In this document: one piece after another, positions 10,205 through 19,884 of the stretch
How the letters are laid out: each line of letters starts with the position of its first letter
How positions within the stretch are numbered: the first letter of the stretch is position 1
Source: Pseudomonadaceae bacterium
Lineage (GTDB): Bacteria > Pseudomonadota > Gammaproteobacteria > Pseudomonadales > Pseudomonadaceae
Assembly: GCA_019747155.1 (NCBI GenBank)
Contig: JAIERD010000234.1
Location: forward strand, 1 to 35,302
Direction of reading: 5' to 3'
DNA: 35,302 bases
Program-made: the position numbers and the translations under genes
The notes under the pieces: model-generated
Database searches by the model: none
What the model was told of the DNA's origin: nothing
The model's input: only the letters and a program-made list of their open reading frames with translations

Positions 10205-11341
10205 TTACTCGTCGCGGCGCAGGTCGGGCGGAATCGGTAGATCCGGCAGCGGCGCCGGGCGTTTGCCTTTGCCGGACTGGTACTGCCTGAGCTGATAAAC
10301 GTAGGCCAGTACCTGGGCCACAGCCAGGTACAAGCCGGCCGGAATCTGTTGGTCCAATTCAGTTGAGTAGTAAACCGCCCGCGCCAGCCCCGGCGATTCC
10401 AGCAGCATGACTTTATGCTCTTGGGCAATTTCACGAATTTTCAGAGCGGTAAAATCGCTGCCCTTGGCCAGCAGCACCGGGGCACTGCCCTGGGCCGGAT
10501 CGTATTTGAGCGCCACGGCAAAATGCGTTGGGTTGGTAATTACCACATCCGCCTGGGGCACCGCCGCCATCATCCGCCGCTCAGCCATTTGCCGCTGCAA
10601 CTGACGAATCCGCGACTTGACCTCGGGCTTACCTTCACTGTCTTTGTATTCGTCGCGCACTTCCTGCTTGGTCATCATCAGTTTTTGGCGGTTATCCCAA
10701 ATCTGAAAGGGTATATCGACCACCGCAATCAAAATTAACCCGCACGCCATCCACAACATGCTCCAACCGACGATATTGACGCTGTGGATAATGGCCGAGG
10801 GCAATGGCTCATAGGCGATAGCCTGCAGGTCTTTCTGGTAGCTGCGCAGCACCGCTAACGCCACCAAAACTATGACCGTGAATTTGCCCAACGCCTTGAG
10901 CAGCTCCACCAAGGCGTGGGTGGAAAACATCCGTTTAAGACCCGCCAGCGGGCTCATCCGGCTGAGTTGGGGCGCCATCGACTCGGCTGAAAACAACCAG
11001 CCACCCAAGGCGATCGGACCAACCAAAGAGGCAATTACCAGGATCAACAGCAGCGGCAACATGGCCTCCAGCACCATCTTGCCGGACAGCAACAAGAACA
11101 GCGCCATGGAGCCGTCATCCAGCAGCACCTCGCGCGGCAGGTCGAAGTTTTTTTGCATCATCGTCAGCAGCATATGGCCAAAATCGGCGCCATAAACCAG
11201 TAAGCCGCCAATTCCCGACAGCGTCACCGCCACCGTATTGAGCTCCCGTGAACGAGCAACCTGGCCTTTTTTGCGCGACTCTTCTAAGCGTTTGCCCGTG
11301 GGCTCTTCACTCTTGTCCGCGCCACTCTCGCTTTCAGCCAT
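10205..11341 (-). CDS. flhB: Flagellar export switch protein FlhB
   Basis: SEEPTGKRLEESRKKGQVARSREL N-terminus and autocleavage NPTH site (VVITNPTHFAVALKYD). Confidence 0.97.
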   Translation of the reverse strand: MAESESGADKSEEPTGKRLEESRKKGQVARSRELNTVAVTLSGIGGLLVYGADFGHMLLTMMQKNFDLPREVLLDDGSMALFLLLSGKMVLEAMLPLLLILVIASLVGPIALGGWLFSAESMAPQLSRMSPLAGLKRMFSTHALVELLKALGKFTVIVLVALAVLRSYQKDLQAIAYEPLPSAIIHSVNIVGWSMLWMACGLILIAVVDIPFQIWDNRQKLMMTKQEVRDEYKDSEGKPEVKSRIRQLQRQMAERRMMAAVPQADVVITNPTHFAVALKYDPAQGSAPVLLAKGSDFTALKIREIAQEHKVMLLESPGLARAVYYSTELDQQIPAGLYLAVAQVLAYVYQLRQYQSGKGKRPAPLPDLPIPPDLRRDE

Positions 11342-11350
11342 GACAGATCC

Positions 11351-12127
11351 TTAGCGCGCGCGCGCCAATTCACGCAACAGCTGCAAGCCGTCGCTGGCCA
11401 GCTGCTGGTATTGGGCCAGAAAATCCCCCAGACCCAGCCAGAAAATCACCAGGCCGAGCACCATGGTCAGCGGAAAACCGATCGAGATGATGTTCAATTG
11501 CGGCGCCGCCCGGGTCATCAAGCCGAACGCCAGGTTGATCACCAGCAATGCGGTGACCGCCGGCAGCACCAGCAATAAACCGGCGCCGAACACCCAGCCC
11601 AGCTTGCCAGCCAACTCCCAGTAGTGGGCCGTCGACAAACCCGTGCCGATGGGCAAGGTAATAAAACTCTCGGCCAATACCTCAAACACCACCAGATGAC
11701 CGTTCATGGCCAAAAACAGCAGGGTCACCAGCATCAGCAGCATCTGCGCCAACACCGGCACTGAGACGCCATTACCAGGATCGACCATGGCGGCAAAGCC
11801 CAAGCCGGTTTGCACCGCGATAATCTGCCCCGCCACCGAAAATAAGTGAAAGAACAACTGCAAGGTGAAGCCCAGCATCACCCCGATGAGAATCTCTTGG
11901 GCGATGAGCAAGATGGCCTGCAAGCTCACGGCATCGAATGGCGCGATCGGCGGCACCGTGGGTGCCAGCACCAGGCAAATCGCCAGGGCCAGATACAGTC
12001 GCACTCGAGCTGGCACCAGCTTGGTACCAATAATCGGCATCACCATCAGCAAGGAGGCGATGCGAAACAACGGCAGCAGAAAACTCCCCACCCAGGCGCC
12101 GATCTGCTCGGTGGTCAGTTCCAACAT
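11351..12127 (-). CDS. fliR: Flagellar export protein FliR
   Basis: Multi-TM protein MLELTTEQIGAWVGSFLLPLFRIASLLMVMPIIGTKLVPARVRLYLALAI; between fliQ and flhB. Confidence 0.95.
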   Translation of the reverse strand: MLELTTEQIGAWVGSFLLPLFRIASLLMVMPIIGTKLVPARVRLYLALAICLVLAPTVPPIAPFDAVSLQAILLIAQEILIGVMLGFTLQLFFHLFSVAGQIIAVQTGLGFAAMVDPGNGVSVPVLAQMLLMLVTLLFLAMNGHLVVFEVLAESFITLPIGTGLSTAHYWELAGKLGWVFGAGLLLVLPAVTALLVINLAFGLMTRAAPQLNIISIGFPLTMVLGLVIFWLGLGDFLAQYQQLASDGLQLLRELARAR

Positions 12128-12131
12128 GGGC

Positions 12132-12401
12132 TTAGCCGATGACCCGCGGAATGTTCTGAATCAAGGTTTGGGTGTATTCCATCAGCTCGCGCACCAACCA
12201 GGGGCCGGCCCAGATCAGCGTCATCAGCATAACCAGCAGGCGTGGTACGAAGCTCAAGGTTTGCTCGTTGATTTGCGTCGCGGCCTGAAACATCGCCACC
12301 AGCAAGCCCACCAGCAAACTGGGCAACACCAGCAAACCGACAATCACGGCGATCAACCACAGCGCCTCACGGATCAGGTCTACCGCCACTTCGGGAGTCA
12401 T
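12132..12401 (-). CDS. fliQ: Flagellar export protein FliQ (89 aa)
   Basis: MTPEVAVDLIREALWLIAVIVGLLVLPSLLVGLLVAMFQAATQINEQTLSFVPRLLVM; 26 upstream codons of the ORF track trimmed. Confidence 0.95.
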   Translation of the reverse strand: MTPEVAVDLIREALWLIAVIVGLLVLPSLLVGLLVAMFQAATQINEQTLSFVPRLLVMLMTLIWAGPWLVRELMEYTQTLIQNIPRVIG

Positions 12402-12423
12402 AAGCGTCGCTCCACGTGCGTAT

Positions 12424-13182
12424 CTAAAGGGTGCCGAAACTACTGGCCAAGGTGCCGATGACCAGCGCCCAACCATCAATCAGCACAAACAGCATGATTT
12501 TGAACGGCAGCGAAATAATCAGCGGCGAGAGCATCATCATGCCCATAGCCATCAGCACACTGGCCACCACCATATCGATGATCAGGAACGGGATAAAAAT
12601 CATAAAGCCGATCTGAAATGCGGTTTTCAGCTCCGAGGTAACGAAGGCCGGCACCAGAATGGTCATCGGCGCGGCTTCCGGCGCAACGATGTCGGTACGT
12701 TTGGACAAGCGTACAAACAGCTCAAGATCGGAGGCGCGGGTCTGCGCCAGCATGAATTTCTTCAACGGCACTTCGGCTTTGGCGATCGCCTGCTGGGCCG
12801 GCAGCTGATCCTTCAAGTAAGGCTGCAGCGCATCTTGGTTTATTTGATCGAACACCGGCGCCATGATGAACAGGGTCAAAAACATCGCCAGCCCGGTAAG
12901 AATCTGGTTCGACGGCGTCTGCTGCAAGCCCAACGCCTGCCGCAAAATCGAAAAAACGATGATGATCCGGGTGAAGCTGGTCATCAGCATCACGAAGGCT
13001 GGGATAAAGCTCAGCGCGGTCATGATCAGCAGAATCTGCAGATTGACCGAATACTCCTGCTGGCCCGCAGCGTTGTTGGACAGTGTGATCGCCGAAATCG
13101 ACAGTGGATCGTCGGCGCCAAAGGCCAATGGCGCGACCAAACCCAACAACACGACCAACAGAATACGCAATACAGCCATCAA
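12424..13182 (-). CDS. fliP: Flagellar export protein FliP
   Basis: [55 protein letters not shown]; signal-like N-terminus. Confidence 0.97.
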   Translation of the reverse strand: MMAVLRILLVVLLGLVAPLAFGADDPLSISAITLSNNAAGQQEYSVNLQILLIMTALSFIPAFVMLMTSFTRIIIVFSILRQALGLQQTPSNQILTGLAMFLTLFIMAPVFDQINQDALQPYLKDQLPAQQAIAKAEVPLKKFMLAQTRASDLELFVRLSKRTDIVAPEAAPMTILVPAFVTSELKTAFQIGFMIFIPFLIIDMVVASVLMAMGMMMLSPLIISLPFKIMLFVLIDGWALVIGTLASSFGTL

Positions 13183-13619
13183 GGTTTGTCCTTCTGATCC
13201 TTGCCCAACAACTCCATCAGGCGCTGGGCAAACTCGCTACTGGCCGGCTCACTGTCGGGCAGATGCACCGGCTCTTTAAGCACATGCAAGGGAGTGATGC
13301 GGCCCGCGCTTAAACCCAGCAGAATTTGTTCGCCGCCCACTTGCACCAGCACCAGCCGATCGCGCGGCCCCAGTGCTTGGGTGGCCAACAACTTGATGAC
13401 CTGCGCGCCGCGCGGACCAATACGCTGCACGCGGCGCAGCAACCAGGCCAGCACGAAGATCAGGCCGATGACCAACAGCAAACCCAGCAGCATCTGGCCC
13501 AGCTGAGCACTCAGATTGCTACTACTAGTCACCACCTGTGCAGCGGCCACAGCGGGGCCAGGCTCAGCCGCCAGGGCCGTCAGCGGCAGGCCGCTCAACA
13601 GCCAAAGAAAGCTGCGCAT
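13179..13619 (-). CDS. fliO: Flagellar export protein FliO
   Basis: Signal-like [17 protein letters not shown], one [40 protein letters not shown]; between fliN and fliP. Confidence 0.9.
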   Translation of the reverse strand: MRSFLWLLSGLPLTALAAEPGPAVAAAQVVTSSSNLSAQLGQMLLGLLLVIGLIFVLAWLLRRVQRIGPRGAQVIKLLATQALGPRDRLVLVQVGGEQILLGLSAGRITPLHVLKEPVHLPDSEPASSEFAQRLMELLGKDQKDKP

Positions 13620-13623
13620 GGGT

Positions 13624-14091
13624 TTAGCGCAACTTCTTGATGCGTTCACTTGGACTGATGACATCAGTCAAGCGAATGCCAAATTTCTCGTTCACCACCA
13701 CCACCTCACCGTGAGCGATCAAAGTGCCGTTGACCAACACATCCAGCGGCTCGCCGGCCAACCGATCAAGCTCGATCACCGATCCCTGGTTGAGCTGCAG
13801 CAGGTTGCGAATGGTGATTTCGGTATTGCCAACTTCCATGGAAATCGACACTGGGATATCCAGAATCACATCCAGATTCGGTCCATCCAGGCTCACTGGC
13901 GCGCTCGAGCGTGCCGGCGAACTGCCGAACTCTTCCATTTTCGCCCGTGGCGCTGCGGGTTCTGCCGCCGCACTGGCCATCATCGCGTCGATGTCATCCT
14001 GATCGGCATCGCCAGCCTCAGACAAGGCTGCCGCCCACTCATCGGCCAAAGCCTGTTCTTCGGGAGAGGTGTTTTCGTCTTCGTCTGCCAT
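13624..14091 (-). CDS. fliN: Flagellar motor switch protein FliN
   Basis: C-terminal SpoA domain NLDVILDIPVSISMEVGNTEITIRNLLQLNQGSVIELDRLAGEPLDVLVNGTLIAHGEVVVVNEKFGIRLTDVI. Confidence 0.96.
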   Translation of the reverse strand: MADEDENTSPEEQALADEWAAALSEAGDADQDDIDAMMASAAAEPAAPRAKMEEFGSSPARSSAPVSLDGPNLDVILDIPVSISMEVGNTEITIRNLLQLNQGSVIELDRLAGEPLDVLVNGTLIAHGEVVVVNEKFGIRLTDVISPSERIKKLR

Positions 14092-14200
14092 CGTGTGTCC
14101 TCGGCGAGCTCTAAGAACCCGCTTAATGTTTAGTGCGCCTGCTTATGTCGCGCTGTGGCGACGTTAAACAGCCTCTAAAATATGGGTTAAGCGCCGCGCA

Positions 14201-15172
14201 TCAGCGCAAACGCTCGACCGGATTGAGTATTTGGAAGGCCAGTTTGCCTTTGTGCGCGCCCAACTTGACGGTAAAGGCCGGCACGCCATTGGCGCGCAGC
14301 AACACCTGATCGGGCAAGTCCACCGGAATTACATCACCCGGCTGCATATGCAAAATATCCCGCAGCTTTAATTGGCGACTGGCCACGGTGGCGCCCAGCG
14401 GTACGCTGACATCGAGAATATCTTCGCGCAGGGCATTCACCCAACGCTCATCCTGATCATCGACATCGGACTGAAAACCGGCATCAAGCATGTCGCGAAT
14501 CGGCTCAATCATCGAATACGGCATGGTTACGTGAAGGTCGCCGCCACCGCCATCCAACTCGATGTGAAAGGTAGAGACCACCACCACTTCGCTGGGGCTG
14601 ACGATGTTGGCCAAGGCCGGGTTCACTTCCGAGCTGATGTACTCAAAGTTAATATCCAGCACCGCATGCCAGGCTTCTTTGAGGTCGACAAAGGCCTGGT
14701 CAATAACCATGCGCACCACCCGCAACTCGGTGGGAGTGAATTCACGACCTTCGATCTTGGCGTGGCGGCCATCGCCGCCAAAGAAGTTATCCACCAGTTT
14801 GAACACCAACTTGGCATCCAGAATGAACAAGCCGGTACCGCGCAGCGGCTTCATCTTCACCAGGTTGAGACTGGTGGGTACATACAAGGAATGCACGTAC
14901 TCGCCGAACTTCATCACCTGCACGCCACCGACCGCCACATCGGCCGAACGGCGCAGCAGGTTAAACATGCTCACGCGGGTGTAACGAGCAAAGCGCTCGT
15001 TGATCATCTCCAGCGTTGGCATGCGGCCGCGAACGATGCGGTCCTGGCTGGACAGGTCATAGGTTTTCGCCGTGCCGGGCTCAGCAGCCTCTTCAGTCTC
15101 GACTGCACCGTCATCGACGCCATGCAGCAGGGCATCAATTTCGTCTTGTGAGAGCAGATCTTGCACAGCCAT
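14201..15172 (-). CDS. fliM: Flagellar motor switch protein FliM
   Basis: N-terminal CheY-binding LLSQDEIDALLHGVDDG; GREFTPTELRVVRMVIDQAFVDLKEAW; C-terminal SpoA-like region. Confidence 0.97.
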   Translation of the reverse strand: MAVQDLLSQDEIDALLHGVDDGAVETEEAAEPGTAKTYDLSSQDRIVRGRMPTLEMINERFARYTRVSMFNLLRRSADVAVGGVQVMKFGEYVHSLYVPTSLNLVKMKPLRGTGLFILDAKLVFKLVDNFFGGDGRHAKIEGREFTPTELRVVRMVIDQAFVDLKEAWHAVLDINFEYISSEVNPALANIVSPSEVVVVSTFHIELDGGGGDLHVTMPYSMIEPIRDMLDAGFQSDVDDQDERWVNALREDILDVSVPLGATVASRQLKLRDILHMQPGDVIPVDLPDQVLLRANGVPAFTVKLGAHKGKLAFQILNPVERLR

Positions 15173-15184
15173 TAATCCAAGCTC

Positions 15185-15727
15185 CTACTGCAATACGATA
15201 TTGGTAAACAGCACTTGTTCGACCGCCAATTTACCGGTCTCTTTTTGCGCCAGGGCTTGCACGCTCGCGGTGGTTTGCTGACGGAGCATTTCCTTGCCGA
15301 CCGGCGTGCTCAAAGCCTCAAAGTCCTGCCCAGAGAACAGCATGACCAAGTTATTGCGCAGCACCGGCATGTGCTCGTGCAAGGCATCCAGCTCAGCCTT
15401 GTCGCGCCCCATCAGTGCGACGCTGACTTGCATATAACGCTGGCGGCCTTTGTAGTTGAAGTTGACCACAAACGCCGGCGCCAAAACCTCGTAGATAGCC
15501 ACTTGCTTGCCGGGCTTGGCCTCACCTTCGACGGCCGCATGCTCTTCGGGCTTGGCCTCGTCTTTCTTGTCATTTTTCTTCAGAAAGAACCAGACGCCAC
15601 CGCCTGACAAACCAATCACCAGCAGCAAACCCACCACGATCAAAATAATCAGCTTGAGTTTGCTTTTGCCGGCAGGTTTGCCCTCGGCATCGGCCGCTGC
15701 TGGAGTTTTCTCTTCTTTCTTAGCCAT
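15185..15727 (-). CDS. fliL: Flagellar basal body protein FliL
   Basis: Single [28 protein letters not shown], periplasmic AFVVNFNYKGRQRYMQVSVALMGRD; directly upstream of fliM. Confidence 0.93.
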   Translation of the reverse strand: MAKKEEKTPAAADAEGKPAGKSKLKLIILIVVGLLLVIGLSGGGVWFFLKKNDKKDEAKPEEHAAVEGEAKPGKQVAIYEVLAPAFVVNFNYKGRQRYMQVSVALMGRDKAELDALHEHMPVLRNNLVMLFSGQDFEALSTPVGKEMLRQQTTASVQALAQKETGKLAVEQVLFTNIVLQ

Positions 15728-15776
15728 GCCAATAATCCGTCACTGATCGTTTTATGTCAGCGTTCAAGGGGTTAGG

Positions 15777-15792
15777 AGCAAGTGTTATGCCA
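15777..15792 (-). promoter_or_regulatory. Putative sigma54 promoter upstream of fliLMNOPQR-flhB
   Basis: Minus strand TGGCAT-AACAC-TTGCT (GG-N10-GC), about 55 nt upstream of the fliL ATG. Confidence 0.8.
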
Positions 15793-15880
15793 GTTCATCA
15801 ATATTATGGCCTAACCCTGCATTGTTCGACTCGCGCAGCGGATATACCAGTAAGCCCACGCACTGTCACCCAAAAACGAG

Positions 15881-15902
15881 TTCGCCCGGTTCCCCGGGCG
15901 AA
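15881..15902 (-). terminator. Intrinsic terminator after fliK
   Basis: Perfect 9-bp stem TTCGCCCGG-GGAA-CCGGGCGAA on the minus strand followed by CTCGTTTTT; located 48 bp after the fliK stop. Confidence 0.75.
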
Positions 15903-15949
15903 TTAAAGTTTAGATCAAGGCGACTGATTACCTGGCAGCCTGTCGGACT

Positions 15950-17308
15950 TTAGGCATAGTAATCCACCAAGCTGCGCGACGCCGCCAAGCTTGAACCACG
16001 CAACTCAGTCACCGCACTGATGTGCTCATCGTCACCGGCCGCCAACAAACCACCCGCAGAGCCGCCACGGCGCGAGCCCTCACCGGCTCCCCCCTGCTGT
16101 TCCTGGCCTTGCCAGCCACGATTCATTGACTGGTCGGAAACATTGACATCGAGCAAGTTCATCCCCTGCGCGGTAAACAGATCACGCAACCGCTGCATTT
16201 GCCCTTCAAGGGCCTCACGCACACCCGCATGGGGGCTGGCAAAGGTCACCTGGGTTTGATCCTTGGCGATATCAACCCGCACCTCCAAGCGACCCAGCTC
16301 GGCAGGGTCCAGCTGGATTTCCGCCGATTTTAGATTCTGGCTCGACAGCCACATAACCTTGTCGACTACCGCCTCGCTCCAGCCACCTTGCTGCATCGCC
16401 AGTGGCTGCCCAGGAATCAAGCCCAGACGCGATGTCGCCGGCGTTTGCTGGCCAATGGCTTGGCTAAGGGCACTCAGCCTGGCAGTGAGATTTTCCGTGC
16501 GCAGTTCTGGCGAGGCATCCTTGAGGCTGTCAGCCCCGTCCACACCGAGCGCCTTAAGCTCAGCCAGCGCACCCTCCCCCAGCTTAGTCTCAGCCGTCGG
16601 CTGCCCGGCCGCCAGCAGTGCACCGGCAAAATCCTGAGTGGTATCAGCCGCGCCCTGAGCAACTGCAGCACCACCTGCCTGCTGCGTCGCCGTCTGAGCC
16701 GCCAGCTGGGCCTTAGCACCAAGATCCACCACCAACTGCACGCCGGCGGCGCTGGTCAGGCTGTCCAGGGTCGGGTCATGACTGGCATCCGTCATGGCGG
16801 CTGTTGCAGCGCTGGCCAAACCGGCTACTGCGGGGGTTAAGCCACCGAGCACCGCCTGCGCAGTAGCATCTTCAGCTGTTTGTTGCGCCGTCCCGATTGC
16901 GGCCAAATCAGCAGGGCTGACTTCAACGGCGGGTAACTGACCGCTGATGGCCAAGAGCAACAAAGGATCGAGCTCAGTATCCGGCTCTGCATCTTCATCC
17001 GCAGTCGTGGTCGCCGTGGCGTCGTCCGGCAAAGCTTTGCCGCTTGCGGCAACTTGCTCTTGCTCAGGCAAGGTTTCAGTCGCACTGCTGGCGTCATCAC
17101 CGCAGTCGGAGAACCGTTCGCGAGCGCCCTTAGCCACAGGTTCAGCACGCTCGACAGGCTTGTCTTGGCGCTCGCGAGCGTACACCTGAGCGAAACTGGC
17201 AGCCTTGCGCTGACTGGGTTCGGGCGCGGGCGTCTGCGCCTTGGCGGGCACGGCGCGAGGCTTGGCTTTAACGGCAGGCTGCAACAGTAGATCGGGGACA
17301 ACGGACAT
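15950..17308 (-). CDS. fliK: Flagellar hook-length control protein FliK
   Basis: Low-complexity N-terminal region and conserved C-terminal LKSAEIQLDPAELGRLEVRVDIAKDQTQVTFASPHAGVREALEGQMQRLRDLF; start ATG at 17308 with GGAGAG upstream. Confidence 0.93.
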   Translation of the reverse strand: MSVVPDLLLQPAVKAKPRAVPAKAQTPAPEPSQRKAASFAQVYARERQDKPVERAEPVAKGARERFSDCGDDASSATETLPEQEQVAASGKALPDDATATTTADEDAEPDTELDPLLLLAISGQLPAVEVSPADLAAIGTAQQTAEDATAQAVLGGLTPAVAGLASAATAAMTDASHDPTLDSLTSAAGVQLVVDLGAKAQLAAQTATQQAGGAAVAQGAADTTQDFAGALLAAGQPTAETKLGEGALAELKALGVDGADSLKDASPELRTENLTARLSALSQAIGQQTPATSRLGLIPGQPLAMQQGGWSEAVVDKVMWLSSQNLKSAEIQLDPAELGRLEVRVDIAKDQTQVTFASPHAGVREALEGQMQRLRDLFTAQGMNLLDVNVSDQSMNRGWQGQEQQGGAGEGSRRGGSAGGLLAAGDDEHISAVTELRGSSLAASRSLVDYYA

Positions 17309-17364
17309 GGGCACTCTCCATTACGGCCATAGATGGCCGCTTGGGTGGGTCGTGCCAGAGGTAA

Positions 17365-17380
17365 TGCAAGGCTAAGGCCA
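17365..17380 (-). promoter_or_regulatory. Putative sigma54 promoter upstream of fliK
   Basis: Minus strand TGGCCT-TAGCC-TTGCA (GG-N10-GC), about 60 nt upstream of the fliK start. Confidence 0.65.
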
Positions 17381-17415
17381 ACTCTGCGAGCGCTGCGCGC
17401 CCGATTGCGCAGCCG

Positions 17416-17766
17416 TCAGCGATAACGCTGCAGTTCAGCTTTAAACAGAATGCGCACTATCGCAAACTCGCGCTGCACCTGCTCAAGCACAGGTGCCACC
17501 TGATCCAAAAGCTCACGGCGAGCAAGCTCCTCCAGCTCTTTGCACAGGCTGGCCAACAGCAGCGCACCCATATTGCTGCAGCTGCCTTTAAAGCTATGCG
17601 CCGCCAAGCGCATAGCTTGGGCATCGGCGCTCTGGGCAGCCGCTACCAGCAGACGCAGGCGCTCCTCGGAGTCGGCCAGAAAAGTTTCCAGTAACAGCGA
17701 ATACTCGTCTTCCATGACATCGCGCAGAGTTTCCAGTACGGCATTGTCGACATGTACTTCAGCCAC
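17416..17766 (-). CDS. hptB: Hpt-domain phosphotransfer protein, HptB-like
   Basis: Hpt motif LAAHSFKGSCSNMGA; adjacent to REC-PP2C and STAS genes. Confidence 0.82.
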   Translation of the reverse strand: MAEVHVDNAVLETLRDVMEDEYSLLLETFLADSEERLRLLVAAAQSADAQAMRLAAHSFKGSCSNMGALLLASLCKELEELARRELLDQVAPVLEQVQREFAIVRILFKAELQRYR

Positions 17767-17795
17767 CTATGACCCTCCTCCAGAACACGCGCAGC

Positions 17796-19496
17796 TCATG
17801 TCGCCGCCGGCCACGAAAACTCCACACTGACGCTACGACCATCGGCTGAGTAGCTGCACCGATCAGCCAATTGCCGCACCAGCGCCATCCCCCGGCCACT
17901 CAAGTTGACGCCACCGGGCAGCGGCTCAGGAGCCGCCTGCGGATCAAAACCCGCACCGCTGTCCTCAACCCGCAACGTCAGCCGTCCACCACCGGCCTCA
18001 GGTACTAAGTGCAGGTGAAAACGCACAAAGCCTTGATCCAGGCCGGCCAGCTGCTGGTTACGCTGGGCGTAATACTCGGTAAATCCCTTGGCATCGCGCT
18101 TAAGCCGAGAATCCAGGCCCATCACGCCATGCTCCAAGGCATTGGAATACAGCTCGGCCAACACCGTGTAGAGCGCACCAGCTTGGCCGCGCAACTCTTG
18201 CACCTCAAGTAAAAACTGCAATAAAAACGGCAGCGGATTGAAATGCCGCAGGGTTTGCGCACGAAACTCAAAGCTGGCGGACCAATCGAGCGGGCTAATC
18301 TGTCCGCCGTCAGAAAATGCCAGGGCGGGGCGATTGAGCAACGCCTCCTCAACCAGTACCACCTCGACCATGCTGACGTCGTCTTGCGCCTCGCCACGGA
18401 ACTCACCGATCGCCTGCTGAATCTCGGCGAACAGCTGATCGGCTTGTTGATTTTGCGCAAACACCGCCAGCAAGCGCTCTTCACCGAACATTTGTCCGTC
18501 ACTGTTACAACCTTCCAGCACGCCATCGGAGAGCAAGAACAGCCGATCATCTAACTCCAGCGAGTAAATTTCGCAGCGATCATCAAAGGTTGCCGCGTCG
18601 CGCACCCCCAAGGGCAAATGCCGCGACACCAGCGGCACTCGCTCACCACTGGCAGCCCGGTACAGATAGCCATCCGGTAAACCGCCATTCCAAACTTCGA
18701 CCACCCGCCGATGAAAGCTCACATTCAATAGCGTGGCGCAGCAAAACACCCCGACCGGCAAGATTCGCTTGAGCTTGCTGTTCATCTCGCGAAGGATTTC
18801 TGCCATCGAGTAGCCTTTGGCGGTCAATCCATAAAACACCTCGGCCAAGGGCATAGCGCCAATCGCCGCAGGCAAGCCGTGACCGGTAAAGTCGCCGAGA
18901 AACACATGCATGCCACCGGAGGGTTTAAATGCGGCCAGCAGCAAATCGCCATTGAACAAGGCATAGGGCGACTGCATGTAGCGAATATTGGCGGCGCTCA
19001 AACAGCCCGAATGGGCCACTTTGTCGAACACCGCCTTGGCGACGCGCTGTTCGGTGAGTAAATGTTCATTGTGCTTGGCGATTAGATCCCGCTGCTGCAG
19101 CACCGTTTGCTGCAGGCGCCGCAAGCGATCCATAGCATTGATCTTGGCCTCGATGATTACCCGATTGTAAGGCTTGGCGACAAAATCATCGCCGCCAGCC
19201 TCCAGGCAACGCACCAGCGCCTCGCCTTCGGTCAGCGAGGTCAGAAAGATAATCGGCACCAAGGTCTCGCCGGCGCACGCTTTAATTCGCCGGGCGGCCT
19301 CAAAGCCATCCATCACCGGCATCATGGCGTCCATCAACACCAGGTCCGGGCGCTCCAGCCGAAACAGCGCCACGGCTTCCAGGCCATTACAGGCCTCCAG
19401 TACCCGATGGCCCTGACGACTGACGATAGTCGCCAGCAACATGCGATCGAGCGCGCTGTCCTCGACAATCAGAATTGTTAAGCCGCGGCCCGGCAT
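17796..19496 (-). CDS. hsbR: Response regulator / PP2C-type serine phosphatase / anti-sigma kinase, HsbR-like
   Basis: REC (LILVEDSALDR-type start; DLVLMDAMMPVMDGFEAARRI), SpoIIE/PP2C (FLGDFTGHGLPAAIGAMPLAEVF), C-terminal HATPase (ELYSNALEHGVMG...VEDSGAGFD). Confidence 0.85.
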   Translation of the reverse strand: MPGRGLTILIVEDSALDRMLLATIVSRQGHRVLEACNGLEAVALFRLERPDLVLMDAMMPVMDGFEAARRIKACAGETLVPIIFLTSLTEGEALVRCLEAGGDDFVAKPYNRVIIEAKINAMDRLRRLQQTVLQQRDLIAKHNEHLLTEQRVAKAVFDKVAHSGCLSAANIRYMQSPYALFNGDLLLAAFKPSGGMHVFLGDFTGHGLPAAIGAMPLAEVFYGLTAKGYSMAEILREMNSKLKRILPVGVFCCATLLNVSFHRRVVEVWNGGLPDGYLYRAASGERVPLVSRHLPLGVRDAATFDDRCEIYSLELDDRLFLLSDGVLEGCNSDGQMFGEERLLAVFAQNQQADQLFAEIQQAIGEFRGEAQDDVSMVEVVLVEEALLNRPALAFSDGGQISPLDWSASFEFRAQTLRHFNPLPFLLQFLLEVQELRGQAGALYTVLAELYSNALEHGVMGLDSRLKRDAKGFTEYYAQRNQQLAGLDQGFVRFHLHLVPEAGGGRLTLRVEDSGAGFDPQAAPEPLPGGVNLSGRGMALVRQLADRCSYSADGRSVSVEFSWPAAT

Positions 19497-19507
19497 AATC
19501 AGCGGCC

Positions 19508-19813
19508 TTAGGCGATTTTAAACAGTTGCTCGAAATTTGAGATGGCGAGAATTTTGCGCACATCGGCGTTGCAGTTAGCCAAGCGAATTTGCGCATGATC
19601 GCCACCGGCATGATCGCGCAACAGCAACAACATCCCCAGCGCCGAACTGTCCAGGTAAGTGGTGCCCTGCAAGTCCACCAGATAGCGTTTAGGGGCGCTA
19701 TCGACACGCTCGTAAGCGTCGCGAAACTCTTGGTGCGCGCCGAAATCGAAACGCCCTTGAATGAAAATTGTCAGCTCTTGCTCGTCGGCAGACATCTGCG
19801 TGGTAATGGTCAT
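19508..19813 (-). CDS. hsbA: STAS-domain anti-sigma factor antagonist, HsbA-like
   Basis: MTITTQMSADEQELTIFIQGRFDFGAHQEFRDAY...VDLQGTTYLDSSALGMLLLLRDHAGGD with conserved DSSALG phospho-serine motif; start trimmed to ATG with GGAGC upstream. Confidence 0.85.
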   Translation of the reverse strand: MTITTQMSADEQELTIFIQGRFDFGAHQEFRDAYERVDSAPKRYLVDLQGTTYLDSSALGMLLLLRDHAGGDHAQIRLANCNADVRKILAISNFEQLFKIA

Positions 19814-19884
19814 AAACAGCTCCTTATTGTTATCGACAGCCGGCAGAACATTTAGCATTGCGCCACTCACAGGGCAACCCCTAT

